From: Nectonema munidae
Lineage: Eukaryota > Nematomorpha > Nectonematoida > Nectonematidae
Direction of reading: 5' to 3'
DNA length: 64,000 bases
NCBI GenBank assembly: GCA_030549495.1
Contig: JAUIRK010000105.1
Coordinates: forward strand, 558,001 to 622,000
This document shows positions 50,192 to 60,090 of the stretch, in pieces. Position 1 is the first letter of the stretch; each line of letters begins with the position of its first letter. The notes under the pieces were generated by a model. It saw only the letters and a program-made list of their open reading frames with translations. It was not told the DNA's origin and did no database searches. A program made the translations under genes and the position numbers.

Positions 50192-51959
50192 ATCTAATAG
50201 TAATTTAACTTTCAATACAAAAAGTAAAAAAAAAAGTTCGGTGAAATATACATTTTTTTTAAAATAATTAAAAAAAAAAGCCTACATATATATATAAGTT
50301 GAAATTATTATATTATAGAAATAGACAATTCTTATTCATTTCTCAATTCCGTTTTAGCAAAAAGAATTTAGAAATCTCTAAAAATGTCAATCAAATGGGC
50401 GGTTTACGTCCGAGAAAGTCTATCCAAAAACATATATCCACATTATAAATAAAAAATTTTTTCTAAATAAATCGAACATGCTGATTTTATTTCTCGATTC
50501 ATTTTTTGCAATTAGAGTGTGAAATTTCAATCACATTTAGTTCACGATACGGATTTAATTTTTCCACGCAACTTTCGTAATTATAATGTGAAAATGTCAA
50601 TCAAATTGGTTAGTTTCGTTTTTTTTCAAAAACATTTATTCACATTTTAAGAAAAATATTTTTAAAGTAAATTGATCATGCTGATACCATTTTTTGTTTT
50701 AGTTTTTACCATTACTTAAAAAAATATGTCAAAGAACAAATAGAGTTAGTGATGTATGCCTGAAAATTAACTCATAAACATACTTTCATTTTTTTCATTA
50801 AAATATACTTTTTATTATTTATTTTTTTTATTACGAATGCTTAGTTGATTTCAGGACTTATAGTTTTTGCAACGAGGGTGCACGAATATGTGGAATTATC
50901 AAGCAAAGTTAACATTTCCGAAGTAATCAAATTCTAAATAAAACTCAATTTTCTCAAAAAAAAACTCAAATCAAAAAACTTATTTTTGATTGAAAATCAC
51001 AATTAAAATTTTAATCCAGGATAAAATTCTCACTAAACATATACTTAAAATTTAAAATAATTTTTTTAATACAATATCTTACATGTTTTTTATTTCTGTA
51101 CGTACTCCTTTTGGGCCATTACAGTGTAAAAATGCGTAGAACTGTTGATCGAATAGGTAAAAATCAGTTTCTTTCGAGAAATCATTTGTCAAATTTTTCT
51201 TACAATATATATATAGTACAAATATTTAAGTATCAGAGAAGTATGGGAACTCAAGGCACATTGAAATGACATAAGAACAAAGAATATCATACAATATTAA
51301 ATACGAAACAATCTTTATGTTAAAAAATTCAAGGCATCAAAGTTGACTCTTAGTAGGATCCCTTATTTGTTTTTAGTAATTTTGAAGCACTCAATCCAAA
51401 TGAACTTTGATTTTCTCTATTAGATATAATTTTTATGGAATTTTTGTCTTGTTGCATATCAAATAGATTTACATCAACACATTTCCTCGCAAAAATTCAT
51501 ATATTCTGGTATTTTGTTTGGATTTAACTTTTTTTTAATCTGAGTATTTCAGTCAATTCAATATTATACATTGAAGCAATAATCGATTTCAGATAAATTT
51601 ATGAAATTATAACTTAGAAAGAGTTTTTATGTATAAACCGCGAGCACATTAATTTGATATCCTACATATATGACGTCCCCCTAGCGTGGGGGAGGGGGGG
51701 GGGGCTAATTCTAGGTGCTATGTATTAAAAAATAGAGCAGGAAGGGTAAAAATCACTGCGGTGGGGGTTTAAAAACTTAACAATTTTGGGAGAAGTCATG
51801 ATCTCTTCACATAATTTAGAATCTTTAGCAACAAACTCCTAAATCCGATTCTAAATAAAATTCTCAGCTTTAACTTGCTGCACTTATAGATTAAGACGGA
51901 TAAAGTTATTCACTTATAAATAATATGTTTTTCTAGATTCTCTTTTTTCGAAAATTTTA

Positions 51960-53150
51960 GAAAAAGGAAGCTTTTATCTTTGGGTTGTAAACTTTCTTCT
52001 CATTCTGGTTTAGGCTTTCTGATTCATGATACTATATCTAACCGTGTTGTCCAATTTGATCTTAAATTGACTTCTTGTGAAATTTTCTCCATAGAGATCT
52101 CCCTAATTGGCAGTAAAAATATTGTTTTACCCAATATATATCGCCCTCCATTCCATCTACTGATATATTTATTTTGAAGCATTTCTAATTGAGTTAAACC
52201 AATACTTCTGTTACTTGGTGAAAACAATTTTCATGTGATCTTTGGGGACTTTAATGTAAATTTAGATTCAAATAAAAATATTAATTATTTTTTATAATTT
52301 AATGTTATCTTTTTCTAATAAGTTTTGTGTTTCGACTATAACTAGACCTTAGCACGAGATCCAACTTTTTTTGAATGATAGTATATTTGCTTACGATACT
52401 TTTGTTTTAGAGCCAGGAATAGCTGAACGATCATTAAAAATCATTTTTGTGAAGATTTTTATGGCATTTCGATATTCGAATATTAAACTTGTTGTGCTGT
52501 TTTTAGCTAAATACATACTAATCGGATTTAACTCCTGCATTTCTCATTCTCTTTTTCCATCTGTTTTCAAATATACAAAAGTTATTCAATTTTTAAAAAA
52601 GGTAATAAATTTGATGTCTCTACATAAGCATTATTTCTTCCTTGTATTTGAAAAACTTTTACATTGCCAAATTCTCAAATATTTACAAGAGAATAATATT
52701 ATTTATGAAAAGCAGTTTGGATTCAGGAACCAACAATCAACTACCTTACTCCATTCTATCTTTGTTGACAAAGTTACTGAATTTTTGGATAATAAGTTTT
52801 CTCTAGTATCAATTTTTTTGGACCTATCAAAGGCTTTTGATTCGATACCACACTGTAGGCTTATTCATAAATTTAGTCTTTACGGACTTGATTATACATC
52901 TTGTAATCTGCTTACTTCTTATCTCAAGTCAAGATATCAATCAGTATTTGCCATCTGACTTAAAAATGATTAAATCTGGAGTTCTTGATTTACTTGAATG
53001 ATTTTTTTCTGATGTTTGTATTGGCAGTGATTTGCTAATGTATACTGGCGATATAACTAAAGAGCACTTCTCACTTGATTCTTTTAATTTAGTTTTAAAG
53101 TGGTTGCAAGTTAATTTCTAGGGAGTCAGCTGCGATGTATTTCTCTAATA
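51960..53150 (+). mobile_element. LINE fragment carried as cargo (copy of 43985-45175)
   Basis: Plus-strand copy of the endonuclease/RT start of the LINE at 42140-45175, with the same breaks (for example LDLSKAFDSIPHCRL). It terminates at MITE 4 without the downstream LINE part, because that part lay outside the mobilised unit. Confidence 0.85.
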
Positions 53151-53769
53151 CAGTGGTTCTTAACCTGGGGTACCTGTACCCCCAAGGGGTACGAAGCCTT
53201 AAACCTGGGGGTACGAAACATGATATCAAACATATGAAACATGACGTTGCCAGACATCCTGATTATTCTGGAGATCTTCCGATTTATGTTATTTTGTCCC
53301 GCGTTCCGAATGCACAACTAGGGCACACTAGTTGTGCCGATTTTAACAACTTTTATAACTTAAAATCAAAAAAGTCAAATGTATTTAATTATATTCATGT
53401 TTTATTTTTTAATAAAGGTAAAAATAATTTATATTACCACAACTCAAAAACTTAACTTTTAAATTGATAAGTTTGAACATCATTATCAATGAAAAACAAC
53501 AACAAAAGAGCCACTAAAAATTAAATGTGTTGTAGTATTTTGTAGCATTACTCATAATTACTTACATAAATTTGCGTTCATTTTCTCTTATTCATTAACA
53601 CTTTCCAATTGAAATAAACATAAAATATTTTTGTTCAGTAATTAAAAAGTACAATAATTTCTCAGCAAGGTTTGTATTACTTGTCTTTTTCAAATATTTG
53701 GATGGGGGTACGGGAACATTTTTTGAGATATCAAGAGGTACGGGCACTGAAAAAGGTTAAGAACCACTG
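53151..53769 (-). mobile_element. hAT MITE 4 (copy of MITE 1, inverted), 619 bp
   Basis: Reverse complement of MITE 1. The inner flank CTCTAATA (53143-53150) mirrors MITE 1's duplication. The outer flank TTATATCT (53770-53777) matches the outer flank of MITE 3, not its own inner flank. Confidence 0.95.
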
Positions 53770-54239
53770 TTATATCTTAATTGGGACAATACACGGATCA
53801 GATAATTCACGGGGGTTGGTCATCTTCCCAGTGGTGGTGTATTAAGGGAGGACTACTGTATTTGGAATGGGCGTATCAAACTCTAACATAATACTTTTTT
53901 AATTTTTCTATTTTCCAATTTTAATGAATTTAATTTTGAATTAATTGCAAGTAACATATGCCGGAGCCAAAAAAATTTAGAAGTTTCAAATTTTGAAAAT
54001 ATATTTTGTAAACTAGAGATCAATAGATTATTTGCAAATCTATGTGATAAAGGTAGAACATAAAATAACTATGCTAGAAATCAGTGTAAATATTATTTAG
54101 TTAAGCGTTACTTTTAAAAACAATGATTTTTATACCCTTGTCTGATCTCCCTATTGTTTTAAATTCTATCATACAAAGAGGAAACGCTATTCTAAAAAAG
54201 TATCAAATATATACACACGAAAATCTTGGTATATGTTAA

Positions 54240-54360
54240 TTAACACTAGAAAAGCCAAGGGTTTCTATGGAACCCCAGCTCTACTTCAACGTGATTTTTT
54301 AACACTAGAAAAGCCACGTTTTTTCTTTACCTAGAAAAGCCTAGGGGTTCTATGAGGCAC
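54240..54360. mobile_element. piggyBac-like terminal repeats, fragment
   Basis: TTAACACTAGAAAAGCCA occurs twice in direct orientation (54240 and 54299), with a further ACCTAGAAAAGCC nearby. The TTAA start and CTAG core resemble piggyBac ends. No matching opposite end or transposase is seen. Confidence 0.35.
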
Positions 54361-55005
54361 ATAAACACATTCATATAAGAACATTGATTCAAACTGAAAA
54401 ATATCATGAAAAGCTTTATTAAAATGATAAAAACAGCAAACATACCTTACATGTAACATAAACTTGCTTAGTTCCATTAGTAGTACATTTTTTCCACAAG
54501 TACATATTTTCCACATCTTCTGCATAAAAACAAAGTTTAGTTCGAACATTTCTTTGTCTTACATCGCCTTTTGAATGACTTCAGTCAAGGGAGAAACTTC
54601 ACTTTTCTTTTTTTGCAAAAATTATACCTTAAGTTTTGGAGTAATACTTTTGCCTGTACAAATCTTGTAAATAACAAAGGCATTATATGAGCTACTATAT
54701 TACTAATAATATAATTAATAAAATATGAGTGGTTGTGACACGTCTTGATTCTTTTGAAATTTCCGAAGATATCAAAATTTTCGAAATTCTATCTATAAAA
54801 CTAGTTCACATTTTCCAAATCAATTAAATTAATAAAGTTTAACTGATGTAAGAGATGATTAATTAAAATTTTTAAGTAGGTTTTTTATAATTCATACACA
54901 TTACAAAATGTTTTAATTTCTTATAATATAATATAATCAATATTCAAAAATCGTTAATAGGTATTTTTATTTATATTCTACTAATGTTAAATCCTAAGAC
55001 ATAGA

Positions 55006-58000
55006 CAGTGGCGGATTCAAGGGGGCGCACCCGGCGCGCGCCCCCTTAAAATTATCAAAGTAAGTTGAAAAATAACTGGCAAAGTTATTTAGTTTTGTGT
55101 AACTTTGAAATTTTTTAATTTCAAATATAATGTTTGTTGTGTTTGAATGATGGAGTTAATGAATACTTTCTCTATATTTTTTTACTATTCTCTTTAAAAT
55201 GTTTTGGAAATTGCACTCTTGAAAAAGTTTTTTGTTAATTTAAAAAAACTGTATAAAAATTTTTTAAATATAATTTCCTCTAGTTGTTTCATGGCCTGTT
55301 TATTTACAAATCTTAAAGTTCATTTTACGACCACTCTTCAAATTTGACTTAAAGTGTTTGAAATACATAAACTTATTATATTGAGTAAACGTAGTAAGTT
55401 ATAATTATTATTTTGTATTAACAATTTTGGATCATTCTGATTAATATTTTTAGATTTTTGTTTGATCAAAATTTTTTTTGATTAATTACTATATAAACAA
55501 GTAACTATTCCTGAATTCGTTTTTTGATAATGAACAAAAGAAAAATATCAGATTACTTCAAATCAAGAAACACAGAAGATGGCAAGAAAAAGTTTTTTTT
55601 CACTTAAAAAATTTTTTACTTTTTATTTAAGACTTTCAAGTGATAATGCCGAACGTATTCAAATAACCTCAGACAAACTTGTTACTAAAGAAACTTTTAG
55701 TGAAAACTTGGAAGCTGGCCCTAGTAGTCAAATCATGGATACTGATGATTTGCCTACAACATTTCTTGTTGAACATACTCAAAACAATATTTCTACTGAG
55801 AGACAGGAAGCACTTGAAAATAACTTGCCAGACATAAGTCTTTTTGATCATAAAGCTAACGATCAGATGAAGTTTTACTTTATTGAGAAGCGCTTTCCAG
55901 AACCAACTTTCAAGTTTCCCTCAAAACTATACAAGGATAAAAGAAAAGCGACTGGCGAAATGAAACGGCATTGTCAAAGAGAGTGGTTCAACATTTTTAA
56001 GTTTATTGGTTATTCTAAATTAAAAGACGGCATTTTTTGTATTGCATGTCGTTTTTTTCCGAACAATTTACATCGATCTGGAAAAAAGTTCATAACGGAA
56101 GTGTATAATAATTGGAAAGATGCAAAAGAAGATATAAAAAATCATAGTGTAACTGAATATCACTTGTCATCAATGTTTAGAATGAAAACTTTTGTCGAAA
56201 CATACTAAAATCTTTCTAAGCGTGTTGATGCCTCACTAAACGTATGCTCTGCTGAAAAGATAGAACGGAATCGAAAAATTCTTAAGTATATTACAAAATC
56301 ATTGATATTTTGTGGCCGACGCGGAACTGCCTTACGAGGCCACAGAGATGACGACACAATAAATTGCACTGACTACAACTATGGTAATTTTAAGGAACTT
56401 TTAAATTTTAGAATAGACTCTGGGGATTACATTTTAGCAGATCATTTTAAAAATTGTGAAAAAATGCAAAATATGCTTCTAAAACTTGTCAAAATGAACT
56501 ATTGGGTTGCATTAAAAGATATATACAGAGTAAAATTGTTAGAGAATTATATGAACAGCCATTTGGACCATACTTCGGACTACAATGTGATGAGGTAAAT
56601 GATGTAAGCAATTGGGAACAACTAGGAATTGCTTTACGCTATACACGTGATAATAAACCTATCGATCGAAAGGTTGTTTGAATTTGTACAATGTGAAAGC
56701 ACAAGGGGACTGGACATTTGTGAAAATGTTATTAAATCACTTTCTACTGCTGGAATAGATGTAGGATTCTGTCGTTCCCAAACAGTGGATGGGGCAGCAA
56801 ACATGTCAGGAAAGTACAATGGTTTTGCTGCAAAATTTCTAGAAATATCTCCAAAAGCAACATCTCATTACTGCAGTAACCACGATTTAAATCTTGTTCT
56901 CTGCAAGAGTAGTCAGGTGCGAGAAATTCATCTAATGTTAGACGTACTAAAACAACTCGGAATTTTTTTTCATATCTCCCCAAAGAGATGTAGGCGTCTT
57001 GAACAATCTGTAAATACCATCAACAAAGAAAGGACAACAAAAAGTGTTATTACAAAGTCAAAAATGAAGATATTTTGTGAAACACGATGGGTAGAAAAAA
57101 TAACAACACTGCAGGATTTTAAAGATCTTTATGAAGCTTTACTTGCATGTTTGGATGCAATTGGCTCTTATGAATGCGGATGGGATGGCAAAGCCGTAAC
57201 AGAGGCATATGGGCTAATGAAGCGCATAACAGATTGCACATTTATCATCAGTTTCCAAACAGTGTTATATATTTTTGGATACTTCATGGAACTCAGCAAC
57301 AAACTGCAGAGAACTGAAATGAACGTAATTCAAGCTTACAACATGGTGGAACTGATTAGGGAAACTCTCAAATCTGCAAGAACCAATGAAGCTGAATATG
57401 ATATCATATATTCAAATTCAGAAAAAATGATAAACTTAGCTGGCATTTCAATGACAATTCCTAGAAGATGCAGTAAGCAAACACTTAGAAATAATATTGA
57501 AGCTGTAGATGCAAAGGAGTATTTCAAACGAGCAGTTTTCATACCATTTGTAGATAGTGTTGTACAACAAATGGATATCAGATTTAGTACACTTGCTAAA
57601 GCAGCTCTTCGTGGTTTTTACTTGCTACCAAGCAATCTTTGCAAAATTACAGAGGAAACAGTTTCTTCCCTAATTGATTTTCACAATACCGACTTACCAT
57701 CCTCTTCTTCATTTTCTCAAGAACTAGAGCTTTGGAAGAAGTTATGGCTTAGCCAAGAAGACACTCCAACCACTTTAGTTTCCACGCTATCAGACATAAG
57801 AACCTGTCCAAATCTATTTCCGAACATTACTAATGTTTTACATTTTTTACAACTAACAGCAGTTTCTTCAAGTGGAGTTAAACGTGGAAACTCCTCTCTA
57901 AAAGATATTAAAGGAGCATCCAGGAGTTCTATGACGGAAGAAAGATTAAATGCGCTTCTTCTTCTTTATGTATCCCGGGACATCAACATTGATGTTGATG

Positions 58001-58339
58001 CAGTCGTTGAAATGTATGCCAGACAACAACCACGAAGAATGCTTCTCATCAATCCCTTGGCAGAGAAATAATTAAACATACAATTTAGTTTTTGAGGGAT
58101 TTTTCAATAAATTTAATTTCAATACCTCTTTCTTTTTTTAGTTATTTACCTGTTTTATTTAATATGCTATGATTTTGGTTATCTTCATGATGAAAGGTTG
58201 TGGGTTTCGTTAAAGAGATTTTGATTCAGAGAGTTTTGATAATAGTGACTTTTCATCAAGAGACCCCCATCAAAACAGCTAATACATACTTGTGCACGTT
58301 TTGCGCCCCTCCTATTTACATTTCTTGAATCCGCGCCTG
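55006..58339 (+). mobile_element. hAT DNA transposon (ZMYM1-like), near full length
   Basis: Ends CAGTGGCGGATTCAAG and CTTGAATCCGCGCCTG are inverted repeats. ATAGA directly flanks both sides (55001-55005 and 58340-58344), a 5-bp target duplication. A GC-rich hairpin (GGGGGCGC...GCGCCCCC) lies next to the left end. The 3.33 kb element carries one transposase region on the plus strand. The presence of both ends and most of the coding region suggests a fairly recent insertion. Confidence 0.8.
55530..58071 (+). pseudogene. hAT transposase, ZMYM1/TTF-type, broken
   Basis: The start MNKRKISDYFKSRNTEDGKK at 55530 runs into a T-run frame change near 55592. The TTF-type zinc finger follows (REWFNIFKFIGYSKL, GIFCIACRFF, HRSGKKF). 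One in-frame TAA stands after FVETY (56206). The hAT catalytic region has its first Asp in LQCDEVNDVSNWEQL, read in a shifted frame between about 56510 and 56670. Next are VDGAANMSGKYNGFAAKF with the second Asp, HYCSNHDLNLVL (CxxH), and the C-terminal hAT dimerisation region (KRGNSSLKDIKGASR, EERLNALLLLYVSRD). Four lesions in all, so it is inactive as it stands, but the length is close to complete. Confidence 0.85.
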
Positions 58340-58344
58340 ATAGA

Positions 58345-59140
58345 TCTAATAAAATACTAACATTAAACACGAATAATAACAATGTACTAACTTATAACTA
58401 GTTATAAGTCACTTTGGAAAAACAAAATATTACAGTGTATCTAGTCCCAAAAATTATGGAATTTTAGACTCGAAACTGAAAAATTTAGTAATGAAATGCT
58501 TTTGATATAAATATATCATCAACTTAATATTAATTGCAAAAATAAGATTTAGTAAGACAGGATTTGAAAAGAGAAGAGGCAACATTGCAACTAATAAAAA
58601 ACAAACTGCTACCAAAACTCAATTCTCGCTCTTCATTTCCTCTTGAGAAGTTGCTAACAGGAGCGTAGGTTTTTTGTGAGGTGTTTTCCAAAAACAACTT
58701 TAATGGTTCGAAGCACTAAAGATCATTGGCTCTTTCGCTTTCTTCAGTGTTTGTTGACGATTTTGAAAGAAGTGTAAACAAGAACCTTGGCAAAATGCAT
58801 TGGCAGATGCATTGAGGTAGAGCGCGAATTTTGGTCGACCTTCACAATCCGTGTAAGGATGTGGATGAGTATGCGCTGATTCGTCCTTTGAAAACACAGA
58901 AAGGGCGTAGCTGGACTTCTTGGTCTAAAGCAGGGATGTCCAGTGTCCACCCTTTTTTCTGATGGGACAATTTAAAACTTTAAGTATTACTTATAATTTG
59001 TAATAATATTATGAGGATAATTTTTAATATTAATATCATAAATTTCATTCTTTATAAAATACGCGATTCTAACACTGTTACAATTCAAGCTAACAATGGA
59101 CATAAAGATGGCTTCCCAATTTGGGAGCATTTGTGTTAGG
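58345..59140 (-). other. Unidentified stretch with one open minus-strand block
   Basis: At 58690-58930 the minus strand has an open, coding-like segment with four cysteines (YTDCEGRPKFALYL, FCQGSCLHFFQNRQQ) and GC content above the surroundings. No family is recognised. The rest is AT-rich without features. Confidence 0.25.
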
Positions 59141-59149
59141 AAAGTACAA

Positions 59150-59800
59150 ATCATTTAGCTGTATTCATGTATTTGAAATAGGTATTCTTGCAAAATAAAG
59201 CAGGCATTGAATGAGGCTTTGTGCCGATTTTCATTGCCGGTCCCATGCCCGGATGATAGTGTTTCCAAGTACAGGTTCAACCACGTTGCACCAAGCACTG
59301 TACTTGCACAACCGGAGTCTACAATCATGCACCCAAACATTTCTCACAATAAGGAGTCTTGAGCCTCATTGTCAGTGAAGAGAACTGCGCTGTGATCCGT
59401 ATTTTTCCGACAGTCTTTGGCGAAGTGATATATACTATTGCATTGCAGTTGTGGCACTTCGTGATTTTTCCAAATCGATCTCTCGGATTCGTGCGCTTGT
59501 AACTTTGAATTTTCCTTCCTCTGTTGTTCCCACGTCCATAGAAAGCGCCATATTCCTTTTCACTTGTGTTTTCAAGACTTTCCATTTTTCGAGCGGGAAA
59601 CGCATTTTCACTTTTAATGTGAATGATGCTGTCATTTTCAACCATTTTAGATTCTCCATGTGTAGGTGTTTGGAAGCTTTGTTGCATCTTCAATATTTGT
59701 TTTTTCATGTGAGCAAACGTATCACTTCTGCCAGTGTTCCCAAGACAATATCTCTTTTCTCTTGAACTTGTAAATAACTTGATCAAATTTACAAAGATTC
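59150..59800 (-). mobile_element. LTR retrotransposon relic (gag end and protease)
   Basis: Minus-strand remnant of an LTR retrotransposon polyprotein. It shows a basic region with a single zinc-knuckle-like cysteine motif, followed by an aspartic protease-like segment with the D-S-G active-site triad. No LTRs, reverse transcriptase or integrase are seen, so it is a partial, broken and probably old copy. Confidence 0.6.
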
Positions 59801-59809
59801 ACATATAGC

Positions 59810-60090
59810 AAAACCTTTAATAGATTGGAATCAACCTGCACAAAAATTCCTTCTTCTTGAGGATGAAAGTAATGGAAATGATGATGTTGATCATCTTGAA
59901 GATGATAATATAAAGTAGATCTGACAAATCAGAATCAAAAGTTTGTACGTTTTCTTTAGCTTTAGAATTTTTCGAACGATTAAAAAACTTTGGAACTTAT
60001 CATGAGAATGCTTCTAATTTAGGTGAAGTTGTGGACTTAAAAAAGATCAAATCTGTGATGAATTTAAAAAATGAAGTGGTTATTTATTAA
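59810..60090 (+). pseudogene. Tigger/pogo-like transposase C-terminal scrap
   Basis: The plus strand reads FLLLEDESNGNDDVDHLEDD, then in another frame ALEFFERLKNFGTYHENASN and VVDLKKIKSVMNLKNEV. This acidic tail with a helical leucine-rich end resembles the C-terminus of Tigger/jerky DDE transposases. Stops interrupt it and no transposon ends are found. Confidence 0.35.

Larger units (their letters stand above)
43366..53769. repeat. 4.2 kb inverted repeat with 2.0 kb spacer
   Basis: The arms 43366-47558 and 49572-53769 are reverse complements (positions add to about 97135). The spacer 47559-49571 holds AT-rich DNA and the left part of a Tigger element. Such a palindrome-like structure tends to be unstable and hard to assemble. 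Confidence 0.95.
49572..53769 (-). mobile_element. Transposed macrotransposon copy, 4198 bp
   Basis: Inverted, near-identical copy of 43366-47558. The outermost inverted ends belong to two different MITEs, and the 8-bp duplication TTATATCT flanks the whole 4.2 kb unit (49564-49571 and 53770-53777). The LINE piece inside ends exactly at the MITE, as expected for transposition and not for a random segmental duplication. The differences seen by eye are a handful of single-base indels in homopolymers and at least one substitution (around 45005/52130). Confidence 0.9.
48489..53858 (+). mobile_element. Tigger/pogo-type DNA transposon, internally deleted, interrupted by the macrotransposon
   Basis: Ends CAGTAGTCCCCCCTAATACA (left) and GTATTAAGGGAGGACTACTG (right) are inverted repeats flanked by TA (48487-48488 and 53859-53860), the Tc1/pogo target. 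Without the insertion at 49572-53769 and one duplicated 8-mer it would be about 1.16 kb, much shorter than a full Tigger, so internal parts are lost. The right-hand 81 bp (53778-53858) includes the second end. Confidence 0.85.

Noticed and set aside
43680-53455. An identical open frame of about 100-106 codons in each of the four MITE copies
   Set aside because: It spans the inverted end and the subterminal GTACCCC repeats and matches no domain. The four copies are identical because the elements are young, so conservation says nothing about coding.
43366-53769. A simple inverted segmental duplication or assembly error as explanation of the 4.2 kb palindrome
   Set aside because: Both outer limits coincide to the base with transposon ends and carry a perfect 8-bp duplication at the new site. 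Neither chance duplication nor misassembly predicts this.
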